The notes: generated by a model from the sequence alone, not told the origin. A stretch of 64,000 bases of DNA from Microvirga terrae (GCF_013307435.2 NZ_CP102846.1:492398-556397); one strand, 5' to 3'. Counted from the first letter of the stretch, positions 1-9,022 are shown. Translations and numbers: made by a program.

Positions 1-115
1 TCAGTTCGATGCGGGCGATCTGCCTCGATATGAGCAGATCGGTCTGGACGATATTCCGTTCAAGCTGAGCGAGCTGTCGGCGAGGGTCATCATCGGGCAG
101 CGTTTTCCTGGGCAT
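1..115 (-). CDS. Partial small coiled-coil protein (5' end only)
   Basis: The reading frame starts at an ATG at 115 on the minus strand and runs off the left edge after 38 codons. A GGGAGG Shine-Dalgarno lies 7 bases upstream. The product begins MPRKTLPDDD and continues as a charged amphipathic helix (QLAQLERNIVQTDLLISRQ), suggesting a coiled coil. It resembles the N-terminal part of the broken gene at 49880-50128, so both may belong to the small helical family found beside stress genes in Rhizobiales. Function unknown; the rest lies outside the window. Confidence 0.6.
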   Translation of the reverse strand, partial: MPRKTLPDDDPRRQLAQLERNIVQTDLLISRQIARIEL

Positions 116-450
116 TTCAGCCTCCCGTCTGCCTGATCGTCCGCCATCCTACGGCTTGTGCCGACGGCATGCTTGATGCCTTGGGACAACGTGTTGCCAG
201 TTTGAGACGTCGATCACGAGATCCCCGCCATCAATCCGCGGCCATGGTTGAGGAAGCCGGCTGCCGTTTGGCTTTGGGACAGGATACCGACCCGATGGGA
301 CGACGAGACATGAAACTGGCAGAAAAAGCCGTTCTGCCGCCTTAATCGTCTCTTAACCTTTGTTGAATTGATCAGGATCAGAGCGTTCGTCCCGATTAGA
401 GCGACCGTGCAGTTTCGCGGCCATCCTCAGAATGCGACGGGGCGACTCTG
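116..450. other. Intergenic stretch between divergent genes
   Basis: This 335-bp stretch separates the minus-strand partial gene from the plus-strand AraC regulator and presumably holds both promoters. I see no convincing -35/-10 pair, operator palindrome or small gene in it. Confidence 0.4.
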
Positions 451-1545
451 ATGACCAAACACATCGTGCCTCCGTCCGCGAACATCAGCCCCGAGACGCC
501 TACACCGACAACCACCCTGGCAGGACCCAAGCGAACGCTTTCTCCCGGCTACATCCATCTGGGCATCTCCAAGGAAATCGCCCCGGCGTTGCGCGAGTTC
601 GGCCTCGATCCCGACCCGCTCATCCGGGCGGCAGGCCTCGACCCAAGCCTGTTCGATGATGGCATGAGCGTGATCCCGTTTGCAGCTTTGGGCCGGCTGT
701 ACACCCTGTGCGTGGCCGGCACGAACTGTTCGCACTTCGGGCTCCTCGTCGGCCAGCGCGCCACGATCCTGTCGCTCGGGATGGTGGGGCGCCTGATGCT
801 GCATTCGGACACGGTGGGCGACGCCCTGCGCGCGCTCGTTGCGAACCTGAGCCTCCAGGACCGGGCCGTGGTGCCGTCGCTGATCGTCAGCGACGGCACA
901 GCCCTGCTCACGTTTGCGACCTACCAGGCGGCGGGCACGAGCGCGGAGCAAATCCGCGACGCAGCTCTGGGCGTCACGATCAACATCGTGCGGACCCTGT
1001 GCGGGTCGACCTGGAACCCGGTGGAGGTCCTGTTGCCCAAAGCCGCTCCTGCGGATGCCGCGGCGTATCGGCGCCACTTCCGCGCTCCGGCACGGTTCAA
1101 CCAGGAAACCGCAACCCTTGTGTTCCCGGCCCGTGACCTGGAGCAGCGGATTACCGGGGCGGATCCCATGATGCGCGCGCTGCTGGAGGAACACATCCAG
1201 CAAATGAAGGCCAGAGCGGGAAGCGAGTTCTCGGACGACATCCGACGGCTGCTGCGCACGCGGCTGACCAGCAACCATTGCTCGGCCGACGACATTGCCG
1301 AGGTGCTGGCGATGCACCGCCGTACCCTGAGCCGCCGCCTGAAGGGCACCGGCATGGGCTACCGGGCGCTGACGAACGAGATCCGCTTCGAGATTGCCCG
1401 TCAACTGCTGGAAGAGACCGACGTGTCGCTCTCTCATATCGCGGCGGCCCTGGCGTATTCCGAGGCCAGCGCCTTCACCCGCGCCTTCCGGCGCTGGTCG
1501 GGCGAAACGCCGAGCACCTGGCGCGCTGAAAGGCATGCTGCGTAA
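451..1545 (+). CDS. AraC-family transcriptional regulator with arabinose_bd-type sensor domain
   Basis: A 364-residue regulator. Residues ~45-230 match the Arabinose_bd-type N-terminal domain seen in OruR/ArgR-like AraC regulators. Residues ~265-355 form the double helix-turn-helix: first HTH around 278 (DDIAEVLAMHRRTLSRRL), second around 325 (VSLSHIAAALAYSEASAFTR), with the family's terminal RRWSGETP. The family usually activates a nearby catabolic or stress gene on binding a small ligand. Only 213 bp separate it from the plus-strand PhaC-like hydrolase, now frameshifted, which may have been its target (inference). The start at 451 is preceded by a weak GGGGCGA. Confidence 0.9.
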   Translation: MTKHIVPPSANISPETPTPTTTLAGPKRTLSPGYIHLGISKEIAPALREFGLDPDPLIRAAGLDPSLFDDGMSVIPFAALGRLYTLCVAGTNCSHFGLLVGQRATILSLGMVGRLMLHSDTVGDALRALVANLSLQDRAVVPSLIVSDGTALLTFATYQAAGTSAEQIRDAALGVTINIVRTLCGSTWNPVEVLLPKAAPADAAAYRRHFRAPARFNQETATLVFPARDLEQRITGADPMMRALLEEHIQQMKARAGSEFSDDIRRLLRTRLTSNHCSADDIAEVLAMHRRTLSRRLKGTGMGYRALTNEIRFEIARQLLEETDVSLSHIAAALAYSEASAFTRAFRRWSGETPSTWRAERHAA

Positions 1546-1758
1546 CGCACGGGCCGGAGGCACAGGCAGTCTTGTACTGGACACCGGGTTCCGGCGAAAG
1601 CTGGAGGGCCGCTTTGCCCGCGGCGCAGAGGTCTGTGGACCAGCCGGCATGCCGGAGGCAACGTTTTCGGGAGCTTTCAGGTCGTTTTTGTCGTCAGCGT
1701 GGGAGGGCTCAGATGTTGTGGCAGAACCTCGGGCCCATTCGTCGCAAGGCATGTGGCC

Positions 1759-2831
1759 ATGAAGGCTGAGTTCCCTGTCTGGAATCCGTGGCTATGGCCG
1801 GTCCTGGCGGCCACGTACGCCGGCGAGGCGGCCCTGCATACCCTCAGCCGGTCCATGACCGCCAGCCCCGCTGAGCCCGTCGGTCCGGAGCCGGCCTGGG
1901 CGACGCCGCATGCGGTCCGCCTGGATCTGCCAAGCCTTCGGGTGCGTGAGTTCTCGCACCGGGCAGGCCGCGTGCCCACGCTCGTCGTGGCCCCCTTCGC
2001 GCTTCATGGCGCCGCCTTGGCCGACTTCGCGCCCGGGCACAGCTTGGTCGAAAGCCTGCTGGGCGAGGGGCTGGACGGGATCTGTGTCGTGGAGTGCAAG
2101 TCCGCGATCCCGTCGATGCGCTTTCTCTCCATCGACAACTACCTCGCCGATCTGATGGTCGTGGTGCAGGAGCTTGGGGGGCTGGTGAACTTCATTGGGC
2201 TGTGCCAGGGCGGATGGCTGTCGCTGATGTTCGCGGCCCGATTTCCGCAGATGATCCACAGCATGGCGCTGGCCGGCTCCCCCGTCGATCTCGCCGCCCC
2301 TTCGGCCATGGTTGCGGGCACCCGCGCCACGGCGCCCGAGTTCTTCGAGGGCTTGGTTCGTTCCGGCGACGGTCTGATCCTCGGGCAACGGGCGCTGGAT
2401 CTATGGGGTGTCGTCTCACCAGATCCCGCAGCGGCCGCCGAGGTCCTGCAGGTTGGTCAGAATGCGCTGGAGGACCTGTTCGAGCGATACCGGCAGTGGC
2501 ATCAGTGGACCGTTAACCTCCCCGGCAGCTTCTATCTTGAGGTCGTGGAGCATCTGTTCCGGCGCAACGAACTCGCCCGGGGCGAGTTTCGGGCGCTCGG
2601 CCAAGTGGCCGATCTCTCATCCGTCAAAGCCCCGCTGTTTCTCCTGGCGAGCACGACGATGTGACGCCACCGGCCCAACTGCTTGCGGCTCGCCGCTTGG
2701 TCGGTACTCCCGCCCGTCGGATCCGGACAGCGGTCGCACCGTGCGGGCACCTGTCGTTGTTCATGGGGCAGCGCACCTTGCGGCGGGAGTGGCGCCAGAT
2801 CGCGGGCGAGATGCGAAGTCTCAGCCAGTAA
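1759..2831 (+). pseudogene. PhaC/poly-hydroxyalkanoate-synthase-like alpha/beta hydrolase, frameshifted
   Basis: From ATG 1759 the frame encodes an alpha/beta hydrolase with a PHA-synthase-type nucleophile motif GLCQGG near residue 147. It ends at TGA 2662 after LLASTTM. The expected C-terminus continues in another frame from about 2650: EHDDVTPPAQLLAARRLVG, then CGHLSLFMG, ending at TAA 2829-2831. These carry the Asp and His that complete a Cys/Asp/His triad. A loss of one base (or four) near 2645-2655 therefore separates nucleophile from acid and base. Unless this is a sequencing error, the enzyme is inactive. Confidence 0.8.
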
Positions 2832-2873
2832 GGCGGAAGGACCGGGATCCCCGCACCAATTGCTCTCAGACTG

Positions 2874-3520
2874 GTGCGGCCCGGGAGTCCACTCGCCTTT
2901 GCGTTTGGGCTCGTGGCAGCGGTGTCGGTCCTGATCATCGCCTGCCAGTGCGCGGCGCTCGGGCTCGCCGGCGGCAACGTTCGGACCCGTACGCCCGTGC
3001 CCGGCATCACGGGCACCGTCGGCCGAGCCGTCGAACTCGACTTCCAGATGGCCATCGTCGAGGTGGTGCCGCTTTTGAGGTCGCACGCGCCGGACCTCTG
3101 GTGTTCGATATGCTCAGCGGCGCCCGCTACTCGTACCAGGAGGCGGATCTCTCATTTGAGATCGCCCGCACCGTCGACATCGGCGATCTTGAGCTTGCAG
3201 GCGGGCGGGCCTTCGCCCGGTCTGGCTCGGTTGACTGGCTCGATCCGGTCCTCGGCGCCCGCGTCCGATATGCGGTGGCGCCCGGGCACGAACTCTTCCT
3301 ACGTGACGACATCGGCGGGTTTGGCGTCGGGAGCGACTTCTCCTGCCAGGCCATCGGCGGCTATGGCTTCGACTTCGGCATCTACAACCGCATCACCTTC
3401 TCGGGCGTGATCGGCTACCGCGCCCTGTCCGTCGACTAGGCCCACGGCGAGGGCCGACGCCGCTATGAATTCGATATGCTCCAGCATGGGCCGGTGCTCG
3501 GTCTCAGCATGAGGTGGTGA
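2874..3520 (+). pseudogene. Outer-membrane beta-barrel-like protein, decayed
   Basis: The C-terminal part reads FEVARAGPLVFDMLSGARYS to GFDFGIYNRITFSGVIGYRA, with alternating aromatic/polar residues typical of a small outer-membrane barrel. An in-frame TAG at 3437-3439 is followed in the same frame by AHGEGRRRYEFDMLQHGPVL and a real-looking end SMRW at TGA 3518-3520. The terminal aromatic fits a barrel. Upstream, a hydrophobic leader and GITGTVGRAVELDF lie in a different frame from 2874, so there is also a frameshift near 3060-3080. Directly follows the broken hydrolase. Confidence 0.6.
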
Positions 3521-3616
3521 CCCCCGGCGGATCCCCACTGTTCTCTCGGGGCAGGCGGTCTCCCCGGCTCGGTACCGAGCACTTGCGCAGGATCGCAAAC
3601 AGGCGTCCTGTGAACG

Positions 3617-5833
3617 ATGATGGGTTCGATGATGACAACGCACGCCGACCACGACGCCCCGGCCCGGCTGTTTGGCAGCCTGGTGCTGCTGTTCCTCGTG
3701 CTGGTATGGTCTCCATCCGCCAACGCCCAAGTCCCGGCGGCGCAGAGCCCTCCCCCGCCACAGGTGCAGCAGTTCCTGAACCTCATGCAGGATCCGGCCG
3801 TGCGCGGCTGGATCGACCAACAGCAGCAGCCTGCGTCGACGCCAGCGCTTGCAGAGCCGCCGTCGACCGCTACCCAGACGACAGCTTCCGAGATGACCGG
3901 CTCCGAGATGATGGCAGCCCGGACCGCCAGCATGCGGGACCATCTCGCTTCCCTCGCGGCCGCCGCGCCGCGCCTGCCGGGCGAGTTCCGCAATGCTGCG
4001 GACCGCCTGCTCGCCGAGCTGCGCGGTCGCCGCCCCGTCGCTGTGCTGATCCTCGTCCTCGGGTTCGTCGCCCTGGGTGCGGGAACCGAATGGCTCTTCA
4101 GAAGAGTCACCGCCCGCCCGCAGCAGCGGATCCTTGCCCTGCCCATCGAGACGGCGTCCGCGCGGATGCGCGCCATCGGTCTGCGTCTCGCCTTTGGCGT
4201 CAGCGAAGTGGCGATCTTCGGGCTCGGGAGCGTCGGCGCATTCCTCGCCTTCGACTGGCCGCCGCTCCTGCGACAGGTCGTCCTTACCTATCTGGTCGCA
4301 GCCGTGATCCTGCGTCTCGCGCTGGTTCTGGGACGGTTCTTGCTGGCGCCGGACATCGATGGGCCGCAGAATGCGGAGCGCTTTTGCGTCATCCCGTTAC
4401 CCGCCCATGCCGCTCGCTTCTGGTATCGGCGCTTGGCGCTCTTCGTCGGGTGGTTCGCCTTCGGACGGGCCACGCTTGAGGTCCTCAGCGCCTTGGGGTT
4501 CTCGCCCGAGGGGCGCGAGCTCGTGGCCTATGCTCTCGGGCTCGGGCTTCTCGCCATCGCCCTGAATGTCGTGTGGACCCGGCCTCGCGCAGCCGATGCC
4601 CTTCCGGACGTTACGCGGCGCCCGACCCATCACGCGATTACCCCCTGGCTTCTGTCGCTTTGCCTGGTGCTGCTCTGGGGGCTCTGGGTCATGGGGTTCA
4701 TGCGCCTGTTCTGGCTCTTGGCGGTGGCTCTCCTCCTCCCCGGGGCGATCAAGGTCGCCCGGATGGCGAGCCATCATGTCTCGCGCCCTGTCGGAGGATC
4801 TAAGGCGCTTCCCGCGCCAAGTCTAATGGCGGTCTTTCTGGATCGCGGCATCCGGGCTCTCTTGATCGTCGGCGCTGCCCTTCTGCTCGCGCACGCCTGG
4901 CAGATCGATCTTGTCGAGATGAGCGGCCGCGACACCCTCCTGACTCGCCTCCTGCGCGGCGCGCTGAGCAGCGTCGTGATCCTGCTCATCGCCGACCTGA
5001 TCTGGCAGGTGGTCAAGTCGCTGATCGATCGGCGGCTCAGCCAGGCCGAGGCCTTGTCCGCGCCCGGAACCGAGGCGGCGGTCCGGCAGGCGCGGCTCCG
5101 CACGCTGCTGCCGATCTTCCGCAATGTCATCTTCGTGGTGCTGGCGGTCGTCGCCGTGATGATGGCCCTGTCGGCGCTAGGGGTGGAGATCGGGCCGCTA
5201 ATCGCCGGCGCCGGCATCGTGGGCGTGGCCGTCGGCTTCGGCTCGCAGACGCTGGTCAAAGATGTCATCAGCGGCGTGTTCTACCTGCTCGACGATGCCT
5301 TCCGGGTCGGCGAGTACATCACGAGCGGCAGCTACAAGGGGACGGTGGAGTCATTCGGGTTCCGCTCGGTGAAGCTGCGCCATCACCGTGGGCCACTGTT
5401 CACGGTGCCGTTCGGGGTCCTTGGAGCGGTTCAGAACATGAGCCGTGACTGGGTCATCGACAAGCTGACCATCGGCGTGTCGTACGATTCCGATTTCGAC
5501 AAGGCGAAGAAGCTGATCAAGCAGATCGGCAAGGAACTGGCGGAAGATCCGGAGTTCGCGCCTAACATCATCGAGCCACTGAAGATGCAAGGCGTCGAGC
5601 AGTTTGGCGATTACGGCATCCAGATCCGCCTCAAGATGATGACCAAGCCCGGCGAGCAGTTCGTCATTCGCCGCAGGGCGCTGGCCCTGATCAAGCGGGC
5701 GTTTGACGAGAACGGCATCCGGTTCGCCGTTCCCACCGTGCAGGTGGCGGGTCACGAGGAAGCCGGGCCGGTGGCGGCCCATCAGGCTCTCAAGCTCGTC
5801 AAGCCGCCACCACCCGAAGGGCAGGCGAGTTGA
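3617..5833 (+). CDS. MscS-family mechanosensitive ion channel with long N-terminal membrane domain
   Basis: A 738-residue inner-membrane channel. A signal-like segment (residues ~18-36) precedes a Gln/Pro-rich periplasmic stretch and about ten membrane helices. The MscS core begins near residue 500; its pore-lining helix is visible as AGAGIVGVAVGFGSQTLVKD (~530), followed by the beta domain (RVGEYITSGSYKGTVESFGF) and a cytoplasmic alpha/beta domain. This is the large MscM/YbdG-like class, which releases solutes on hypo-osmotic shock. The start could be 3617 or the internal Met codons at 3620 or 3632; no good Shine-Dalgarno distinguishes them. Confidence 0.9.
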   Translation: MMGSMMTTHADHDAPARLFGSLVLLFLVLVWSPSANAQVPAAQSPPPPQVQQFLNLMQDPAVRGWIDQQQQPASTPALAEPPSTATQTTASEMTGSEMMAARTASMRDHLASLAAAAPRLPGEFRNAADRLLAELRGRRPVAVLILVLGFVALGAGTEWLFRRVTARPQQRILALPIETASARMRAIGLRLAFGVSEVAIFGLGSVGAFLAFDWPPLLRQVVLTYLVAAVILRLALVLGRFLLAPDIDGPQNAERFCVIPLPAHAARFWYRRLALFVGWFAFGRATLEVLSALGFSPEGRELVAYALGLGLLAIALNVVWTRPRAADALPDVTRRPTHHAITPWLLSLCLVLLWGLWVMGFMRLFWLLAVALLLPGAIKVARMASHHVSRPVGGSKALPAPSLMAVFLDRGIRALLIVGAALLLAHAWQIDLVEMSGRDTLLTRLLRGALSSVVILLIADLIWQVVKSLIDRRLSQAEALSAPGTEAAVRQARLRTLLPIFRNVIFVVLAVVAVMMALSALGVEIGPLIAGAGIVGVAVGFGSQTLVKDVISGVFYLLDDAFRVGEYITSGSYKGTVESFGFRSVKLRHHRGPLFTVPFGVLGAVQNMSRDWVIDKLTIGVSYDSDFDKAKKLIKQIGKELAEDPEFAPNIIEPLKMQGVEQFGDYGIQIRLKMMTKPGEQFVIRRRALALIKRAFDENGIRFAVPTVQVAGHEEAGPVAAHQALKLVKPPPPEGQAS

Positions 5834-5904
5834 GAGGACTACCACAAGGTCGTCCAACCTTGGACAGCCTGCACGTTCCCGTCTGCCTGGAACAAGGATC
5901 CGCA

Positions 5905-7161
5905 ATGGTGTTCCCTGAAACGCGAAGGACCTTCAGAGGTCGGGCCCTGTGCCTGTCCCTGATCCTCGCTCTGATCTCGCCGCTCGCAGCCTGCGCCAGC
6001 CTCCGCGGCGTGATGGTCCCAGTGAGTGGGACCGTCGCCGGCGCGAGCCAGGTCGACATGCTGGTCGCCACTACGCGCAAACGGGCCGATCCGGCGGAGC
6101 TGTTCTCCGGCGATCGGGGCCCGACGGCGGCCTTCGCCCATATTACCGTTTCGATCCCGCCGTCGAACGCCCGGCAGATCGGTGAGGTGCAGTGGCCGCG
6201 GCAGGTGCCCGGCAACCCAGCCACGGAGTTCGTGACCCTCAAGGCCGACGTGATCGACCGGGATCAGGCTATCGCCTGGTTCCACCAGAGCCTGCGGACG
6301 GTCCCAAAACGGCAGGTGCTGGTCTTCATCCATGGCTTCAACAACCGCTTCGACGATGCGGTCTTCCGCTTCGCCCAGATCGTGCATGACTCCAACGCTC
6401 CCGTGGTGCCGATCCTGTTCACCTGGCCCTCGCGCGGCAGCGTCCTGGCCTATGGCTACGATCGCGAGAGCACGGCCTATTCCCGTAATGCCCTGGAGAA
6501 TCTGCTGAAGGCGATCTCCCGTGATCCGGCCGTGGGCGAGATCTCGATCCTGGCCCATTCCATGGGCAACTCGCTTGCGCTCGAGACCCTGCGCCAGATG
6601 GCGATCCGCGACGGCCGGGTGACGCCGAAGATCCGCAACGTTCTTCTCGCCGCGCCCGATGTCGATGTCGATCTCGCCCGGGAGGCGATCATCGACATGG
6701 GTCCGAGAGCGAACCGCCCCGCATTCACTCTGTTCGTGTCGCAGGACGACCGAGCACTTGCCGTCTCCCGGCGCGTCTGGGGGAGCGAGGCTCGCCTGGG
6801 TGCCATCAATCCCGATCAGGAGCCCTACCGGACGCAACTCGAGCAAGCGAACGTCACGGTCCTCGACCTCACCAAGCTCAAAGCAGGCGATGCCCTCAAT
6901 CACGGCAAGTTCGCTGAGAGTCCCGAGGTCGTGCAACTCATCGGCAAGCGCTTGGCCGAGGGCCAGACGGTGACGGATTCCCGGGTCGGGCTGGGCGACC
7001 GCATCATCCAGGTCACAACGGGGGCGGCCAGTGCTGTCGGAACGGCGGCCGGTCTGGCGATCTCTGCTCCTGTCGCGGTTGTCGATCCTCAGACGCGACA
7101 GTCCCTCGGTGCTCAAACGGAGGAGTTGGGTCGATCCGTTTCAGACGTGGCCGCCCCGTAA
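5905..7161 (+). CDS. Alpha/beta hydrolase lipoprotein (DUF900 family)
   Basis: A 418-residue protein with a lipoprotein signal: hydrophobic stretch ending LAAC at about residues 24-27. The hydrolase core carries LVFIHGFNN (oxyanion region, ~135) and the nucleophile motif AHSMGNS near residue 217, then LLAAPDVDVD, as in DUF900 esterase-like proteins. The C-terminal ~60 residues are low-complexity Ala/Val-rich. ATG 5905 is chosen because it is followed directly by the signal peptide; an upstream in-frame start at 5830 would bury it. The start lies 72 bp after the MscS gene, so the two are probably co-transcribed. Confidence 0.85.
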   Translation: MVFPETRRTFRGRALCLSLILALISPLAACASLRGVMVPVSGTVAGASQVDMLVATTRKRADPAELFSGDRGPTAAFAHITVSIPPSNARQIGEVQWPRQVPGNPATEFVTLKADVIDRDQAIAWFHQSLRTVPKRQVLVFIHGFNNRFDDAVFRFAQIVHDSNAPVVPILFTWPSRGSVLAYGYDRESTAYSRNALENLLKAISRDPAVGEISILAHSMGNSLALETLRQMAIRDGRVTPKIRNVLLAAPDVDVDLAREAIIDMGPRANRPAFTLFVSQDDRALAVSRRVWGSEARLGAINPDQEPYRTQLEQANVTVLDLTKLKAGDALNHGKFAESPEVVQLIGKRLAEGQTVTDSRVGLGDRIIQVTTGAASAVGTAAGLAISAPVAVVDPQTRQSLGAQTEELGRSVSDVAAP

Positions 7162-7176
7162 AAGGCCATCGGCCTC

Positions 7177-7202
7177 GGTGCTGAAAGTGGCCTTTCAGCA
7201 CC
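7177..7202 (+). terminator. Stem-loop after the DUF900 lipoprotein gene
   Basis: GGTGCTGAAAG and CTTTCAGCACC form a perfect 11-bp stem with a four-base loop, 15 bp after the stop. No T-run follows, so it may be a weak or Rho-assisted terminator. Confidence 0.5.
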
Positions 7203-7722
7203 TGCCAATGCCATTGACCGGATCACCAGGGCTCATAGGGGGGCTGGGGCACACGCCAGCGCCCGCCCCGCCGACACCAGGGATCATGATGGCTCGACGC
7301 GCCATGGTTGCAACCGGACGCGCAACGCCGCCGTCGCTCCGGAACGTCTCTTTCGGGTCAAGGAGTAACTAGAGCAATGGCGATTCTGACGGAGCCAGTG
7401 CATTGCCGCTATCGCTTTGTTTCAGCACCACTTCTCCCAGCGCATCATGATCCAATGCGGGGCGCGTTGCTCTAACAACAAATGAAATGAAGGTTCGCTC
7501 GACTTCTCATGAGCAGACCCAAGCGCTTCTTCCGCCTCGTGCCATCACCAGACCTTCCGTCAAGGCATGTGACGAGCTCAGTGCAGCATCTCAACCGAAA
7601 AAGGCTTGCGCGAGCTGGCATAGGTCGATTGGCTTGTCGCAGCAGAGCACGTCGGCGCAGGTTTGTGGCAGCCCCATCGCTCATGAACGATCCAGGCCGT
7701 TAAAAGCCAAATTCGGTGCAGG
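7203..7722. other. Intergenic region; left edge of a segmental duplication
   Basis: No convincing gene. From about 7541 the sequence is homologous to 56078 onwards, marking the left edge of the duplicated cassette. A 28-codon minus-strand frame (DVLCCDKPIDLCQL) is kept in both copies but its start codon is not, so it is not called. Confidence 0.5.
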
Positions 7723-8289
7723 TCAGCTTGAGAGTGGTTTCGCGAGGGTTGCCCGGATCAGCTTGTCTAACTCCTCAACCCGCTGCGTCTGATCCTGAAG
7801 CAAGCCTTCGAGATGCTCGACGCGAATGCGGTCCAGCTTGTCGTGTAGGGCCATGATCTCAACCTCCGCCTTCAAGTTGACCTCGTAATCCAGGCCTGCG
7901 GCCAACCGATCCCTAGCGGCTTGTCGGTTCTGAGACATCAGGATCACAGGGGCTTGGAGCGCGGCAACCATCGACAGGATCAGATTCAGGAAAATATAGG
8001 GGTATGGATCAAAGCCTCCGCCGACGCGGGCCAAGGCAACGCTGTTCAGGACGATCCAAGCCATGAGCATCCCCGTGAAGATCGTGATGAACGTCCAGGA
8101 CCCGCCGAATTGAGCGACCCGATCCGCCAAGCGTTCGCCCAATGTCTGCCGTTCTTCGAGAACATTGTTCACATTTCGAGCGACATGCGAACGCTTGGCA
8201 ATGTGGAGAATTACCCGCTGCTCGCGCTCAGACAGCCTTGTTACGCCGCTATCCAGCAACTGCCGGGCGAGTTGAGCCACCTCGTCCAT
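7723..8289 (-). CDS. DUF1003 membrane protein, copy 1
   Basis: A 188-residue protein of the DUF1003 family. It has the characteristic core GGSWTFITIFTGMLMAWIV, GGGFDPYPYIFLNLILSMVA and LMSQNRQAARDR, giving two membrane helices (~66-88 and ~100-122). A conserved charged C-terminus (LDYEVNLKAEVEIMALHDKL) probably forms a cytoplasmic coiled coil. GGGGAGGG precedes ATG 8289. The family's function is not established; it recurs in stress and envelope contexts. The paralogue at 56260-56826 differs at only a few residues. Confidence 0.9.
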   Translation of the reverse strand: MDEVAQLARQLLDSGVTRLSEREQRVILHIAKRSHVARNVNNVLEERQTLGERLADRVAQFGGSWTFITIFTGMLMAWIVLNSVALARVGGGFDPYPYIFLNLILSMVAALQAPVILMSQNRQAARDRLAAGLDYEVNLKAEVEIMALHDKLDRIRVEHLEGLLQDQTQRVEELDKLIRATLAKPLSS

Positions 8290-8314
8290 AAGCGCCCTCC
8301 CCCTGTCATTCTGA

Positions 8315-8473
8315 TCAGAGATTGCAGTCTACTCTAGCCTTAGGCACCGGAGGAGGCTTGCCGTTTGCGCCCGTGGCATATCCCAATGTGATCAAGAAAA
8401 CCTTCTCTCGCACACCGAGACCCGTGCCACTCTTCAAAATCTCTGGCGGCGGCTGCCTCATTGCCATGTCCAT
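8315..8473 (-). CDS. Possible 52-residue protein in the identical block, copy 1
   Basis: An open frame from ATG 8473 (MDMAMRQPPP) to TGA 8315-8317, ending VPKARVDCNL. It contains a short hydrophobic stretch REKVFLITLGYATG. It lies between DUF1003 and another candidate minus-strand frame, 3 bp after that frame's stop, so the three could form an operon. There is no strong Shine-Dalgarno and no known family; the second copy is identical, so divergence cannot test coding. Low confidence. Confidence 0.35.
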   Translation of the reverse strand: MDMAMRQPPPEILKSGTGLGVREKVFLITLGYATGANGKPPPVPKARVDCNL

Positions 8474-8476
8474 CAA

Positions 8477-8629
8477 TCAGACCCCGCTGGTCACATAATC
8501 AAGGCGGGCCCCAGACGGATCGACGAAGCATAATGATCCGCTTTCCAAGTTTCTCATCTCTCGGATTGCCTCCGCATATTGCAAGCCCCCTTCCACCTTG
8601 TCGAATAATGCATGCTTCGAGACAATCAT
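8477..8629 (-). CDS. Possible 50-residue soluble protein in the identical block, copy 1
   Basis: A minus-strand frame starting MIVSKHALFDKVEGGLQYAE and ending SGARLDYVTSGV. Its amino-acid composition and amphipathic middle (AIREMRNLESGSLCFVDPSG) look protein-like. The ribosome site (CCTGAG, three bases before the ATG) is poor. It would be first in a minus-strand run with the 52-residue frame and DUF1003. Unknown function. Confidence 0.4.
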   Translation of the reverse strand: MIVSKHALFDKVEGGLQYAEAIREMRNLESGSLCFVDPSGARLDYVTSGV

Positions 8630-8679
8630 ATACTCAGGAATGATAAGCGCGTATACTTCAATAAATTGAGGAGGACATC

Positions 8680-8784
8680 ATGGTTCAGAGAATTAGGTCC
8701 TACATTTCTTACGAAAACGAAGCGCTCTTTGCTGCGGCTCTAGCCTTCCTGTTCTGTGGAGCCGTAATCCTGGGATTCATGTGA
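8680..8784 (+). CDS. 34-residue single-helix membrane micro-protein, copy 1
   Basis: ATG 8680 is preceded by a strong GAGGAGG five bases upstream. The product (MVQRIRSYISYENEALFAAA then a helix to GAVILGFM) has a basic N-terminus and one membrane helix. Its TGA overlaps the ATG of the next micro-gene (ATGTGATG), which implies translational coupling. An identical copy lies at 57217-57321. The upstream ~60 bp is AT-rich and likely holds the promoter. Function unknown; it may act on a neighbouring membrane or cyclase protein (inference). Confidence 0.65.
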   Translation: MVQRIRSYISYENEALFAAALAFLFCGAVILGFM

Positions 8785-8867
8785 TGCTGTCCCAAGTGTT
8801 GATTTCGCTTCTCCTGATGGCTGGCATTCTCGCCGTTTGCACGCTGACGATCCGCTACCACGGGTGA
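8784..8867 (+). CDS. 27-residue membrane micro-protein coupled to the previous gene, copy 1
   Basis: Starts at ATG 8784, overlapping the preceding TGA by one base. It encodes MLSQVLISLLLMAGILAVCT then LTIRYHG. Nearly the whole peptide is one membrane helix with a short basic tail. There is no independent Shine-Dalgarno, so re-initiation after the 34-residue gene is likely. It ends 155 bp before the cyclase-MarR start. Copy 2 at 57321-57404 is identical. Confidence 0.55.
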   Translation: MLSQVLISLLLMAGILAVCTLTIRYHG

Positions 8868-9022
8868 GTGAATCCGGATCTGGAGGGCCGGTTGTTGCAG
8901 TTTCGCTGGTGCCGCCGGTCTGTCAGGAACCGGGCTCAGTCCTGGCCAATTATCCTGTCGACCGCGAGGTTCTACTGGTGCGACTTGGGCCTGGGCAGGT
9001 CCATGAAGGGTGGTACCCGAGG

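Noticed and set aside
427..1752. Long minus-strand open frame of 441 codons opposite the AraC gene
   Set aside because: Arg/Gly/His-rich shadow of a GC-rich coding region; no ribosome site or family character.
5839..7116. 425-codon minus-strand frame opposite the lipoprotein hydrolase
   Set aside because: Antisense shadow of the DUF900 gene with unnatural composition.
7472..7684. Minus-strand frame kept in both copies of cassette 1
   Set aside because: The DVLCCDKPIDLCQL frame has an ATG in one copy and CTG in the other, preceded by a stop; the overlapping frame has Arg-rich composition. Conservation is explained by the repeat.
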